From an uncultured Bacteroidia bacterium (GTDB lineage: Bacteria; Bacteroidota; Bacteroidia; Bacteroidales; UBA932), in contig CADCJX010000004.1 of assembly GCA_902801885.1 (NCBI GenBank), forward strand, positions 12,912 through 76,911: a DNA stretch of 64,000 nucleotides. The letters run 5' to 3'. A model generated the notes under the pieces. The model worked only from the letters and a program-made list of their open reading frames with translations, searched no databases and was not told the origin of the DNA. Below, one piece after another: positions 42,706 through 51,024 of the stretch. The translations under genes and the position numbers were made by a program. Position 1 is the stretch's first letter. Every line of letters begins with the position of its first letter.

Positions 42706-44841
42706 TTAATCGTGATTAGAGTTGTCATTTTCAACCAGCTCGTAGTCCAGCAGCCTCTGTTCGAGATTAGCTGACTTCACACGGATCCTGACCGGATCGC
42801 CGAGACGGAAGACTTTCTTTGTGTGCTTTCCGACTATCCGGTAGTTCTCCTCGTCAAAGTCGAAGAAATCGGAGTGGATGTCGCGGAGGGCAACCATGCC
42901 TTCGATCATCTCCGGCTTGATCTCCACGTACATTCCCCATTCCGTCAGGCCGGAGATGGTTCCGTCATATTCCTGCCCCACCTTGTCGACCATATATTCG
43001 ATGAGCTTGTACTTGATGCTGTCGCGCTCGGCGTTGGCTGCAATCTGCTCGCGCTCCGAGGCGTGCTGGCACTGCTGCTCGTAATACTCCTTGTTCTGGC
43101 TCTCACGGTTGTCGAGGTACATCGCCAGAAGCCTGTGGACCATCGTGTCAGGATAACGGCGGATAGGAGAGGTAAAATGGGTGTAGTACTTGAACGCAAG
43201 GCCGTAGTGACCGATGTTCTCCGTTGAATATACTGCCTTGGCCATGGAGCGGAGGGCAATCATCTGGAAGGCATCGCATTCAGGCTTGCCCTTGGCATCG
43301 ACGAGAAGGCTGTTAAGGGACTTGGCAATGTCCCGGCCTGTACCGGTAGGTCCGAGTTTGTAACCGAAATTGCCGACGAAACGTCCAAGGCCTGCGATCT
43401 TCTCGGAGTTCGGTTCGTCATGGATACGGTAGATGAAAGTCTTGGCGTTCTTGTCCTCCTTGCCGTTCATCTTGCCGGAGGTGGCGATGAATTCAGCCAC
43501 ACTCTTGTTCGCCAGGAGCATGAACTCTTCGATCAGCCAGTTGGCCTCCTTGGTAATCTTCTCATAGACCCGTACAGGCTTCCCGGTCTCATCGACCTCC
43601 ACCTTCATCTCAGGACGCTCGAAACTGATAGCTCCTGCTGAGAAGCGCTTCTTGCGCATGATTGAGGCCAGTTTGTTAAGCTCGAGGACTGCATCGCGGA
43701 TCTCCTGGGTGATTGCCGGATCCTCCGGCTCCTTGCCTTCGGATTCGATGATCTTCTGGGCTCCTTCGTAATCGAAACGGTAGTCCGAGCAGATCACTGT
43801 CCTGCCGAACCAGCGGTCAACCACCTGTGCCTCCGGGGTCATCTCGAAAACTGCCGAGAAAGTGAGCTTATCTTCATTGGGCCGCAAGGAGCAAAGCTTG
43901 TTGGAAAGCTTCTCGGGAAGCATCGGAACAGTCCTGTCCACAAGGTAAACGGACGTACCACGCGCCTGGGCTTCCTGGTCCATCAGGGAACCGGGCTTTA
44001 CGTAGTAGGACACATCGGCAATATGGACACCGACCTCGTAATTGCCATTCCCAAGCTTTTTAAGGGAAAGCGCGTCGTCAAAGTCTTTTGCATCGGTCGG
44101 GTCGATAGTGAAGGTGAGGGTCTTGCGGAAGTCCTTACGGCCCTTCAGATCCTTCTCGGTGATCTCTTCGCTGATCGCGTCAGCAGCGTTCTCGACTGCA
44201 GGTTCAAAACGGTACGGGAGACCATATTCAGCGAGTATAGCATGCATCTCGGTCTCATTGGCTCCGGGTTCGCCGAGTACATCCGAGATGTACCCGTGCG
44301 GATTGGGCTCGCCACGGTCCCACCTGTCGATGACAGCGGCCACCTTCATTCCCTTCTTGGCGCCCTCCGGGAGTGAGTCGAAATCAATCGAAATGTCGTA
44401 GGGCATGGTCCTGGACTGCATCAGCACCCAGGCCTGCTTGCCGACGAGGTGGAGTATTCCTACAAACGGAGTCTTGCTCCTCTCGATGATCTCTATGATC
44501 TCACCTTCGCGGCGACGACCGCCATCCCTTCCGGGTGCAGGTTTTCCCTTGCCTTTGAAAGTCGGGGCCTTGGGTTGTTTTTCCTTTGTGATGACGCATT
44601 TGACAAGGTCGCCGTTAAGGGCTCCGCGAGTCTTGGATGCTTTCACGAAGACGTCATTATCCTTGACATCCCCCTCCGGGACGACGAAGACAAAACCGTC
44701 CCTGCTCATGTGGACCTTTCCGGTCACTTCTTCAAATTTCCGCTTTCCGCCCTGCCTTGATCCGAACTGCTTTTCACGGCTCTTCCTGAGGGCTTGTCTT
44801 CCATTCCTGGCGCCACCTTGGCGCTTGTTTGATTTTTTCAT
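42706..44841 (-). CDS. rnr: Ribonuclease R
   Basis: A 711-residue processive 3'-to-5' exoribonuclease of the RNase II/VacB family. A basic N-terminal tail (KKSNKRQGGARNGRQALRKS) precedes cold-shock domains (about 35-210), the RNB catalytic core with the metal-binding aspartates in TIDPTDAKDFDDALS, and the C-terminal S1 domain (about 610-690). HDEPNSEKIAGLGRF and HFTSPIRRYPDTMVHRLL are typical. It reads away from the ROK kinase gene, with a perfect -7 box upstream. Confidence 0.96.
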   Translation of the reverse strand: MKKSNKRQGGARNGRQALRKSREKQFGSRQGGKRKFEEVTGKVHMSRDGFVFVVPEGDVKDNDVFVKASKTRGALNGDLVKCVITKEKQPKAPTFKGKGKPAPGRDGGRRREGEIIEIIERSKTPFVGILHLVGKQAWVLMQSRTMPYDISIDFDSLPEGAKKGMKVAAVIDRWDRGEPNPHGYISDVLGEPGANETEMHAILAEYGLPYRFEPAVENAADAISEEITEKDLKGRKDFRKTLTFTIDPTDAKDFDDALSLKKLGNGNYEVGVHIADVSYYVKPGSLMDQEAQARGTSVYLVDRTVPMLPEKLSNKLCSLRPNEDKLTFSAVFEMTPEAQVVDRWFGRTVICSDYRFDYEGAQKIIESEGKEPEDPAITQEIRDAVLELNKLASIMRKKRFSAGAISFERPEMKVEVDETGKPVRVYEKITKEANWLIEEFMLLANKSVAEFIATSGKMNGKEDKNAKTFIYRIHDEPNSEKIAGLGRFVGNFGYKLGPTGTGRDIAKSLNSLLVDAKGKPECDAFQMIALRSMAKAVYSTENIGHYGLAFKYYTHFTSPIRRYPDTMVHRLLAMYLDNRESQNKEYYEQQCQHASEREQIAANAERDSIKYKLIEYMVDKVGQEYDGTISGLTEWGMYVEIKPEMIEGMVALRDIHSDFFDFDEENYRIVGKHTKKVFRLGDPVRIRVKSANLEQRLLDYELVENDNSNHD

Positions 44842-44862
44842 CTCTTAATACTAATAACACTG

Positions 44863-44870
44863 CAAATTTA
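44863..44870 (-). promoter_or_regulatory. -7 box of rnr
   Basis: Minus-strand TAAATTTG, a perfect TAnnTTTG, 21 bases upstream of the rnr start codon. No clear -33 box. Confidence 0.4.
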
Positions 44871-44883
44871 GCAAATTCCGTAC

Positions 44884-44891
44884 TATCTTTG
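44884..44891 (+). promoter_or_regulatory. -7 box of the ROK kinase gene
   Basis: TATCTTTG, a perfect TAnnTTTG, 32 bases upstream of the ROK start codon. The two divergent -7 boxes of rnr and ROK are only 13 bases apart, so the promoters overlap. Confidence 0.45.
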
Positions 44892-44923
44892 CATAAGGCA
44901 TGAATAACTAAACATCTCCAGAT

Positions 44924-46033
44924 ATGTCAGACATCAAAAACGACAGCAGGATCGTCCTCACCCTGGACGCCGGCGGAACCAACATGGTCTTCGGAGCCAT
45001 GAAGGGAGGTGAGTACTATGGCAACACCATCACACTGCCTTCAAATGCCAATAACCTTGACTTGTGCCTCCAGGCCATGGTCCTGGGTTTCGGAACGATC
45101 ATCGATAGACTCGATGGCGAGAAACCGGTCGCGATCAGCTTCGCCTTCCCTGGTCCTGCCGACTATCCCAACGGCATCATAGGCGGTTTCCTTCCCAACT
45201 TCCCTTCTTTCAGGGACGGTGTCGCCCTCGGACCCTTCCTCAAGGAAAAATTCGGAATCCCTGTCTTCATCAACAATGACGGTGACCTTTATGCCTACGG
45301 AGAAGCTCTCGGCGGAGCCCTCCCCGAGATCAACAAAAGGCTGGAAGAAGCCGGAAGCGCAAAGCGTTACCACAACCTGATCGGCTACACTTTCGGAACC
45401 GGATTCGGCATCGGAACCGTTATCGACGGCCGCCTCAACAGGGGAGACAACTCCTGCGTCGAGACCTTCTGCCTCAAGCATCCCGACATGCCTGACATCA
45501 TCGTCGAGGATGGAGTTGCCGTCCGAGCCATAAAGAGGGTCTATGGCGATCTTTCCGGCAACAAGGACCACGGACTCGAGCCAAAGGAGATAGGCGCTAT
45601 CGCAAAGGGCGAGGCTCCCGGCAACAAGGAAGCCGCCATCAAGGCTTTCGACAAGATGGGCGAGGTTGCTGGAGACGCGATTGCCACTGCAGTTACCCTC
45701 ATCGACGGCCTGGTCGTGATCGGCGGAGGCATCATGAACAATCATGAATTTCTCATGCCGGGCATCCTCCGTTCAATGCGCGGTAAGATGCACCAACTCA
45801 CAGGAGAAGAGCTGAACAGGGTCCAGATGAAGGTCTACAACCTTGACAACCCTTCAGAATTCGTCGATTTTGCGCGCGGAGAAGCACGCAAACTGAAAGT
45901 CTACGGCAGCGACAAGGAAGTGGTCTATGATCCGCAGAAGAGAATCGGAGTGATGCGTTCGAAGATCGGAGCCAGCATGGCCATTTCCCTCGGAGCCTAT
46001 GCATTTGCCCTTTCGGAACTTGACAAGCAATAA
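44924..46033 (+). CDS. ROK-family sugar kinase
   Basis: A 369-residue cytoplasmic kinase. The ATP motif LTLDAGGTNMVFGAM and the sugar-binding PVFINNDGDLYAYGEALGG with the catalytic aspartate are intact, as is TFGTGFGIGTVIDGRL. The usual ROK zinc motif CxCGxxGCxE is absent; in its place is NSCVETFCLKHPDMPDI. Typical of a Bacteroidetes branch of unclear sugar specificity. manA begins 1 base after the stop codon (TAATATG), so it is likely that the pair handles glucose, mannose or fructose 6-phosphates. Confidence 0.88.
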   Translation: MSDIKNDSRIVLTLDAGGTNMVFGAMKGGEYYGNTITLPSNANNLDLCLQAMVLGFGTIIDRLDGEKPVAISFAFPGPADYPNGIIGGFLPNFPSFRDGVALGPFLKEKFGIPVFINNDGDLYAYGEALGGALPEINKRLEEAGSAKRYHNLIGYTFGTGFGIGTVIDGRLNRGDNSCVETFCLKHPDMPDIIVEDGVAVRAIKRVYGDLSGNKDHGLEPKEIGAIAKGEAPGNKEAAIKAFDKMGEVAGDAIATAVTLIDGLVVIGGGIMNNHEFLMPGILRSMRGKMHQLTGEELNRVQMKVYNLDNPSEFVDFARGEARKLKVYGSDKEVVYDPQKRIGVMRSKIGASMAISLGAYAFALSELDKQ

Positions 46034-46034
46034 T

Positions 46035-47021
46035 ATGTACCCCCTAAAATTCAAGCCATATCTCTGTTCCAAGGTTTGGGGCGGAGAGAAAATTGCCGCC
46101 TTCAAGGGCGTCTACACCACCCGCAACAGGATCGGTGAAAGTTGGGAGATTTCAGCAGTGGAAGGACATGTCTCAGTGGTCTCGGAAGGCCCCTTTGCCG
46201 GCAAGTCCCTCACTGAACTGGTAAATGAATATGGAGCCACCCTGGTCGGACAAAAGGTCTTCGAGAAGAACGGAACGGAGTTTCCCCTGCTGATAAAGTT
46301 CATCGATGCCAAGGACAATCTTTCCATACAAGTCCATCCGGACGACGGGATGGCATCCAGGATCGGTCCCGGCCTCAAGGGAAAGACGGAAATGTGGTAC
46401 GTGGTAGGAGCGGACAAGGGGGCACGCCTGTTGAGCGGCCTGACCCAGGAAATCACTCCCGAGGAATATGAAGAGAAGGTCAAGGACAACACGATCACAG
46501 ACGTCCTTGCCAGTTACGACGTACATCCTGGTGACGTGTTCTTCCTTCCTGCCGGAAGGATCCATGCCATCGGTGCAGGAACCTTCGTCGCAGAAATCCA
46601 GCAGACTTCCGACATAACCTACAGGATCTATGACTATGGTCGCCTGGGTCTGGACGGAAGGCCTCGCGAACTCCACATAGAACAGGCCAAGGAGGCTATC
46701 GACTACACGGTTTTCCCTGACTATAGAACCGAATATTCCCCAGTCAAGAATGCAGAGACCCCCCTTGTCAGCTGCAAGTATTTCACCACCACATTGTTCG
46801 ACCTTGACAAACCGGCATCCAAAAACCTTTCGGCCCTGGATTCATTCGTCGTTGTAATGTGCGTCGGTGGGAAGGGAGAACTCGTCGACAACGAAGGGGA
46901 TGGCTCCGTCCACAGGATCAGCCTCCATCGAGGCGAAACGGTCCTTGTACCAGCCACCTCCTCTACCATCGAGTTCCACCCAGACGGTCCCATGACCTGC
47001 CTCACGAGTTTCATCGAGTAG
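46035..47021 (+). CDS. manA: Mannose-6-phosphate isomerase, class I type
   Basis: Interconverts mannose 6-phosphate and fructose 6-phosphate. A 328-residue zinc cupin: KPYLCSKVWGGEKI at the N-terminus, SIQVHPDD and KTEMWYVV for the metal site, and LPAGRIHAIGAGTFVAEIQQ. The start at 46035 (MYPLKFKPYL) is chosen; an ATG 12 codons earlier lies within the ROK gene. It is coupled to the kinase. A toxin-antitoxin operator begins 2 bases after its stop. Confidence 0.95.
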   Translation: MYPLKFKPYLCSKVWGGEKIAAFKGVYTTRNRIGESWEISAVEGHVSVVSEGPFAGKSLTELVNEYGATLVGQKVFEKNGTEFPLLIKFIDAKDNLSIQVHPDDGMASRIGPGLKGKTEMWYVVGADKGARLLSGLTQEITPEEYEEKVKDNTITDVLASYDVHPGDVFFLPAGRIHAIGAGTFVAEIQQTSDITYRIYDYGRLGLDGRPRELHIEQAKEAIDYTVFPDYRTEYSPVKNAETPLVSCKYFTTTLFDLDKPASKNLSALDSFVVVMCVGGKGELVDNEGDGSVHRISLHRGETVLVPATSSTIEFHPDGPMTCLTSFIE

Positions 47022-47022
47022 A

Positions 47023-47083
47023 TTTGTTATCATTTTTTTGGTTTGTTGTCATTTTGTTATATTTTTGTAAAAATGACAACAAA
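47023..47083. promoter_or_regulatory. Three-site operator and promoter of the toxin-antitoxin pair
   Basis: Three copies of a 14-base unit occur: TTTGTTATCATTTT (47023-47036), TTTGTTGTCATTTT (47042-47055, one difference) and its exact inverse AAAATGACAACAAA (47070-47083). The spacer between the last two holds a -7 box TATTTTTG (47060-47067), with TTTG at 47037-47040 exactly 19 bases upstream. The third copy ends on the first base of the antitoxin ATG. This fits autorepression by a ribbon-helix-helix antitoxin. Confidence 0.75.
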
Positions 47084-47349
47084 TGAGAAGTGCCGTTTCA
47101 AAAATACAGACAGGGATCAGGCTGGAGCCTGAACTATGCGACAGATTGAAGACCCAAGCCAGGATGGAAGGCCGGTCCTTCAATAACTATGTGGAATGGA
47201 TTCTTTCAAAGGCCGTTTCCACCAACTATCCCAAACTGTCGGAGCTTAAGGTTTCAGAAGAGATCCTATCATTGGGAGAGACCCTTCCCCATTACACTGC
47301 CGAGGAAATCGAGGCAGATGAACGTCTTGCTTATCTGCTTTCAAAATGA
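47083..47349 (+). CDS. Ribbon-helix-helix antitoxin
   Basis: An 88-residue protein whose N-terminal half, SKIQTGIRLEPELCDRLKTQ followed by ARMEGRSFNNYVEWILSKAV, is an Arc/MetJ-like DNA-binding strand-helix-helix. The C-terminal half (YTAEEIEADERLAYLLSK) would wrap the toxin. It overlaps the PIN gene by 4 bases (ATGA), and the operator upstream ends at its start codon, leaving a leader of about ten bases. Confidence 0.85.
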   Translation: MRSAVSKIQTGIRLEPELCDRLKTQARMEGRSFNNYVEWILSKAVSTNYPKLSELKVSEEILSLGETLPHYTAEEIEADERLAYLLSK

Positions 47350-47756
47350 GAGTCTTTCTTGACACCAATGTCCTGGTTGACTTGCTTGACAGTTCCAGGG
47401 AGAATTTCATGCAGGCTGCAATCATTTTCGAAGCCGCAAAAGAAGGCTGCCTGGAAGTCTGTATCTCATCCCAGTCGATAACCGACTGTGCCTACATGGC
47501 GAGGAAGAAACCTTCGGATGTATTCAGAGCCGCTCTCAAAAGAATCCTTCCTTTCGTCGAAATCCTTCCGGTGACAAAGGATCATCTTTCAAAAGCTCTT
47601 TCAAGTCCATGCCAGGATTTGGAAGACGCCGCACTGATTGCATGCGCCGAGGACAACCTCTGTGAGGCCATCATAACTTCGAATGTCCAGCATTTCAAGC
47701 CGCACACTAATCTGATTGTCCACACTCCCGGTGAATTTGTCAGGATGTGCGACTGA
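47346..47756 (+). CDS. PIN-domain toxin (VapC-like)
   Basis: A 136-residue PIN nuclease, probably an RNase that cuts tRNA or other RNA when freed from the antitoxin. MRVFLDTNVLVDLL gives D6, and DLEDAALIACA gives D94. The usual second acid and the final acid are not in standard form: the region ISSQSITDC offers only D47, and where TRNxxDF is common this protein has TSNVQHF. The toxin may therefore be weak or use other residues. It is coupled to the antitoxin by ATGA. Confidence 0.82.
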   Translation: MRVFLDTNVLVDLLDSSRENFMQAAIIFEAAKEGCLEVCISSQSITDCAYMARKKPSDVFRAALKRILPFVEILPVTKDHLSKALSSPCQDLEDAALIACAEDNLCEAIITSNVQHFKPHTNLIVHTPGEFVRMCD

Positions 47757-47768
47757 ATCAGTGAATAA

Positions 47769-49217
47769 TTATGGAGCCTGGACCTCAGGGAAGCGCTCGG
47801 GGTCGCGGTTGTCGAAGAAATGGATTCCCTTGTCTTCCAGGTGCTTATACGCAGCGTCCATCCTGGCCTCGAATGAGACGAAATCCTTGTTCTCAGGTAT
47901 TGTCCAGCCACTCTCTGCAATAGCGCAGAGACGTGGCCAGCTCATGTGGTCGGCCCGTTCCTCAGTCTTGACTGTCTCGGTCCAAAGATTACCCTGGATG
48001 CCAAGGACATTTGCCAGACGTTCGGGTGTGAATTCTACTTCTGCCACATTCACTTCCGGGAAATCATGGATGTCCTTCAAGGTGGAGCAGACATATTCAC
48101 CACGATAGCTTGAACGGCCTTGGGTGTGGCCGGGATACTGGACGAAATCCAGGTACAGGGGCCTGCGAGGGGTAAGGATGGCCTTCTGGCCATTGTCCAG
48201 GGCTTGAGTAATATGGTCCGGACGCTCATGGCGCCACCACATGATGGCGGCATCCCTGACTTCGGCTCCTCCGTCAAGGACATCGTCCCAGGCGATCAGC
48301 TTATGGCCTTTTTCCGCGATGACTCCCGCCATCTTCTTCAAGAACCAACCTTCGACTTGCTTCAGGTCCTCTATTCCTTCGCGTTTCATCAAGGCCTGGA
48401 TGTCAGGGTTGTCGTTCCAGCAGGCGCTGCCGAAGTTGACTTCGTCTCCTCCGATGTGAATATATTCACTGGGGAAGAGGGAGAAAATCTCGTCAAGCAC
48501 ATCAGAAATGAACTCGTAGACCCTGTCGCTGCCCACATTGAAGGTGAACTGGGCATTGGGGTCCGCCGGATCCATTCCTCCCATCAGCCAGGGGTAGGCC
48601 CGGCATGCGGCTGACGCATGGCCTGGCATGTCGAATTCAGGGATGACCTCGATATGGCGCTCGGCAGCGTAAGCTACTATCTTCCTGATCTGGTCCTGAG
48701 TGTAGAAACGAGGCGATGCCTGGGGATCAGTGTAGCATCCGGTCGCCCCGACAGTCGTAAGTTCGGGATATTTCTTTATCTCGATCCTCCAGCCGGGGGC
48801 GTCGGTAAGATGCCAGTGGAACTTGTTGAGTTTGTAGTAGGCCATCAGGTCCAGAGTCTTCATTACGAATTCCTCGCCGAAGAAATGCCTGGACTCGTCA
48901 AGCATGTAACCTCTCCATCCAAAGCGTGGGGAATCCTTGATGGTTCCTCTCAGAAGCACTCCCTGGTTGTCTCTCTCCTGGGCTAGGGTCTGGCGGGCAT
49001 AGAACTCGCCGGCAGGGCCTCCGGCTTTGATCCTTACAGACTTACGCCTTACCTTCAGGATGTACTCTTCCGGCTTCAGTTTCTTGGTGAACCTGACACG
49101 GCAGCGGTCCATAGCGGTGACCGGTGTTTCCTTTCCGTTCAGCCTGGTTTCCTGTGGGGCAGGAATGACATTAAGCGCAGCGCTTAGCAAAACCGTGGAG
49201 ATAATTGCTGATAACAT
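47769..49217 (-). CDS. Secreted GH20 beta-N-acetylhexosaminidase
   Basis: A 482-residue exo-hexosaminidase that removes terminal GlcNAc or GalNAc by substrate-assisted catalysis. A short signal peptide (about 1-16) is followed by the GH20b-type small domain and the TIM barrel: GWRGYMLDESRHFF, NKFHWHLTDAPGWRIEIKKYPEL, EVIPEFDMPGHASA and the catalytic pair in HIGGDEVNFGSACW. Length is at the short end of the family. It stands alone, convergent with the toxin gene and divergent from the sigma factor gene of PUL 2, with 158 bases between. Confidence 0.93.
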   Translation of the reverse strand: MLSAIISTVLLSAALNVIPAPQETRLNGKETPVTAMDRCRVRFTKKLKPEEYILKVRRKSVRIKAGGPAGEFYARQTLAQERDNQGVLLRGTIKDSPRFGWRGYMLDESRHFFGEEFVMKTLDLMAYYKLNKFHWHLTDAPGWRIEIKKYPELTTVGATGCYTDPQASPRFYTQDQIRKIVAYAAERHIEVIPEFDMPGHASAACRAYPWLMGGMDPADPNAQFTFNVGSDRVYEFISDVLDEIFSLFPSEYIHIGGDEVNFGSACWNDNPDIQALMKREGIEDLKQVEGWFLKKMAGVIAEKGHKLIAWDDVLDGGAEVRDAAIMWWRHERPDHITQALDNGQKAILTPRRPLYLDFVQYPGHTQGRSSYRGEYVCSTLKDIHDFPEVNVAEVEFTPERLANVLGIQGNLWTETVKTEERADHMSWPRLCAIAESGWTIPENKDFVSFEARMDAAYKHLEDKGIHFFDNRDPERFPEVQAP

Positions 49218-49291
49218 GATGAAGGTTATTATAAGCCTGACATAAATTCTACAGCAAGTTATCGAATTATGGATTAATCCGCAAGAAATAC

Positions 49292-49322
49292 CTTGGAATT
49301 CTTATTTTAAGACGTACTTTTG
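49292..49322 (+). promoter_or_regulatory. Promoter of the ECF sigma gene
   Basis: CTTG (49292-49295) and TACTTTTG (49315-49322, perfect TAnnTTTG) are 19 bases apart. The predicted leader is about 47 bases. So the sigma gene looks driven by the housekeeping sigma factor. The rest of the 158-base gap shows nothing clear. Confidence 0.5.
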
Positions 49323-49364
49323 TACTCCATATTTCTATATTTACAAGCGGGAATATGAATTGAA

Positions 49365-49371
49365 AAGGAGG
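49365..49371 (+). promoter_or_regulatory. Strong Shine-Dalgarno site of the ECF sigma gene
   Basis: AAGGAGG lies 4 bases before the ATG at 49376. A full Shine-Dalgarno match is unusual in this window, where most genes have none, and it fixes the start. Confidence 0.6.
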
Positions 49372-49375
49372 GGAA

Positions 49376-49915
49376 ATGACGGGGAATATTTCAGATCCAG
49401 ATCTGGTCAGATCACTCAAGAGAGGCAGCACGGCAGCTCTCGAGCGATTGTTCTTCCGCTACTATTCAATTGTCCTTCAATTCATCAAAGGCATCGTCAA
49501 GAGAAATGACATTGCCGAAGACCTGGCCATGGAAGTCTTCATGAAGGTATGGCTGTTCAGGGACAGGCTTGACGAAAAGAAATCCATCAGGAATTACCTG
49601 TTCGTACTTTCAAAGAATGTATCCCTGAATTATCTGGATTCAGTAGTAGTCAAACGGACGAAGACAGTTCCTGATGTGCCTGAAGACACCAAAGTTTCAC
49701 AATCGGCTGACAACAGTTTAATCTTCAATGAGACAAACCGGCAGTTGTTCAGCATTGTCTCCCGCATGCCTGAACAGCGCCAGCTGGTCTTCAGGATGAG
49801 CCGCTATGAGAACCTTTCAAATCAAGAGATTTCTGAACGCCTCGGACTCTCTGTCCGGACAGTGGAAAAGCACCTCCAACTGGCGTTGAGAGACATCCGC
49901 TCCTCCATGAACTGA
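49376..49915 (+). CDS. ECF-type RNA polymerase sigma factor
   Basis: A 179-residue sigma-70 family factor. Region 2 (about 25-90) has LFFRYYSIVLQFIKGIVK and DIAEDLAMEVFMKVW; region 4 (about 122-176) has RMPEQRQLVFRMSRYENLSNQEI and RLGLSVRTVEKHL. It would be held inactive by the FecR protein encoded 67 bases downstream and freed when the STN-type SusC receptor binds its glycan, then activate this PUL. Confidence 0.95.
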   Translation: MTGNISDPDLVRSLKRGSTAALERLFFRYYSIVLQFIKGIVKRNDIAEDLAMEVFMKVWLFRDRLDEKKSIRNYLFVLSKNVSLNYLDSVVVKRTKTVPDVPEDTKVSQSADNSLIFNETNRQLFSIVSRMPEQRQLVFRMSRYENLSNQEISERLGLSVRTVEKHLQLALRDIRSSMN

Positions 49916-49982
49916 ATTTTTCATTTTTGATTACGTGGTCAGGGCATTTTTCCTGTTCTATTTTAAGAATAGGAAATAAAGG

Positions 49983-50978
49983 ATGAAGAGGATCGCCGAC
50001 TTTCTTGAAAAGGAGCAGTTGAACGAAGAAGTGCTTGAGAACCAGCGCTTCCTTGTTGAACATAAAGGTGACCCTGAATTGGAAAAAGAGCTTGAATCTT
50101 TCTTCAACAGCCTCGAACCGGAAAAGATGCCTGACTCTAGAAGTCTCGGCACCCGCTACTGCCAACTGACGGAAAAACTTGGTATAAGAGGCAGATGGCT
50201 CAGAAGCAAGGCGGCCTCCTCGATTCTCACATGGGGGACAAGAATAGCTGCCGTCATAGCCATACCTCTAATGGTCGCAGTCGGATTGCTTCTCTCTTCG
50301 CAGAAGCAACCTGCAGAATGGAATGAAATGTATGTTCCATTCGGCCAGACCAGGACTGTAGCACTCGCTGACGGATCCACAATGACTCTTAATTCAGGCA
50401 GCCGCCTGATTTATCCTTCTGAATTCCTAGGCAAGGAAAGAAAAGTATTCCTCAACGGAGAAGTGTCTGCCGTCATCAGCAAAGACCCTGAAAAACCATT
50501 CATCATCCAATCAGGAGAGCAGAGCGTCCTTGTTCATGGAACAAGTTTCGACTTTAAGAACTATGAGTCTTCCGAATGCACAGAACTTTTCCTTAAGGAT
50601 GGGTCGGTCAGCTTCGGATATTCCTGTGAAGATGCAGAACGATTGGTCCGGCTTTCCCCGGGAGAAATGCTCCAGCTTGACAAAGAGAATGGGAAACTTG
50701 AGATCGACCGATTCTCGGCAGAAAACTTCAAGTCTTTCAACGAGGATAGGTCCATCCGCTTCAACAACCTTAAAGTCAGCGACATAGCCAAGGACCTGGA
50801 AAGGATCTTCGATGTCAAGATAATTGTCAATGATGAAAAACTGGCCAACACTAGATACCTAGCTTATTTTACGAACCACGAGTCTCTGGAGCAGATTCTG
50901 AAAGCCATCTCAGACAACAACCGGAAAATGAAAGTTGAGCGGAAGGATGGTGTGATCTATCTGTCACTCCGGAGATAG
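49983..50978 (+). CDS. FecR-type anti-sigma factor
   Basis: A 331-residue inner-membrane protein. The cytoplasmic N-terminal part (about 1-85) holds the sigma factor, one membrane helix lies at about 90-108 (IAAVIAIPLMVAVGLLL), and the periplasmic FecR domain follows (YVPFGQTRTVALADGSTMTL, KVFLNGEV). The C-terminal DUF4974 domain (about 255-330; FNNLKVSDIAKDLERIFD) resembles an STN fold and would meet the receptor's signalling domain. Gene order sigma, FecR, SusC is the standard trans-envelope set. Confidence 0.95.
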   Translation: MKRIADFLEKEQLNEEVLENQRFLVEHKGDPELEKELESFFNSLEPEKMPDSRSLGTRYCQLTEKLGIRGRWLRSKAASSILTWGTRIAAVIAIPLMVAVGLLLSSQKQPAEWNEMYVPFGQTRTVALADGSTMTLNSGSRLIYPSEFLGKERKVFLNGEVSAVISKDPEKPFIIQSGEQSVLVHGTSFDFKNYESSECTELFLKDGSVSFGYSCEDAERLVRLSPGEMLQLDKENGKLEIDRFSAENFKSFNEDRSIRFNNLKVSDIAKDLERIFDVKIIVNDEKLANTRYLAYFTNHESLEQILKAISDNNRKMKVERKDGVIYLSLRR

Positions 50979-51024
50979 TACTCTGACTATCAACTTATTC
51001 ATTAATAACTAAACTCAAAACCAC

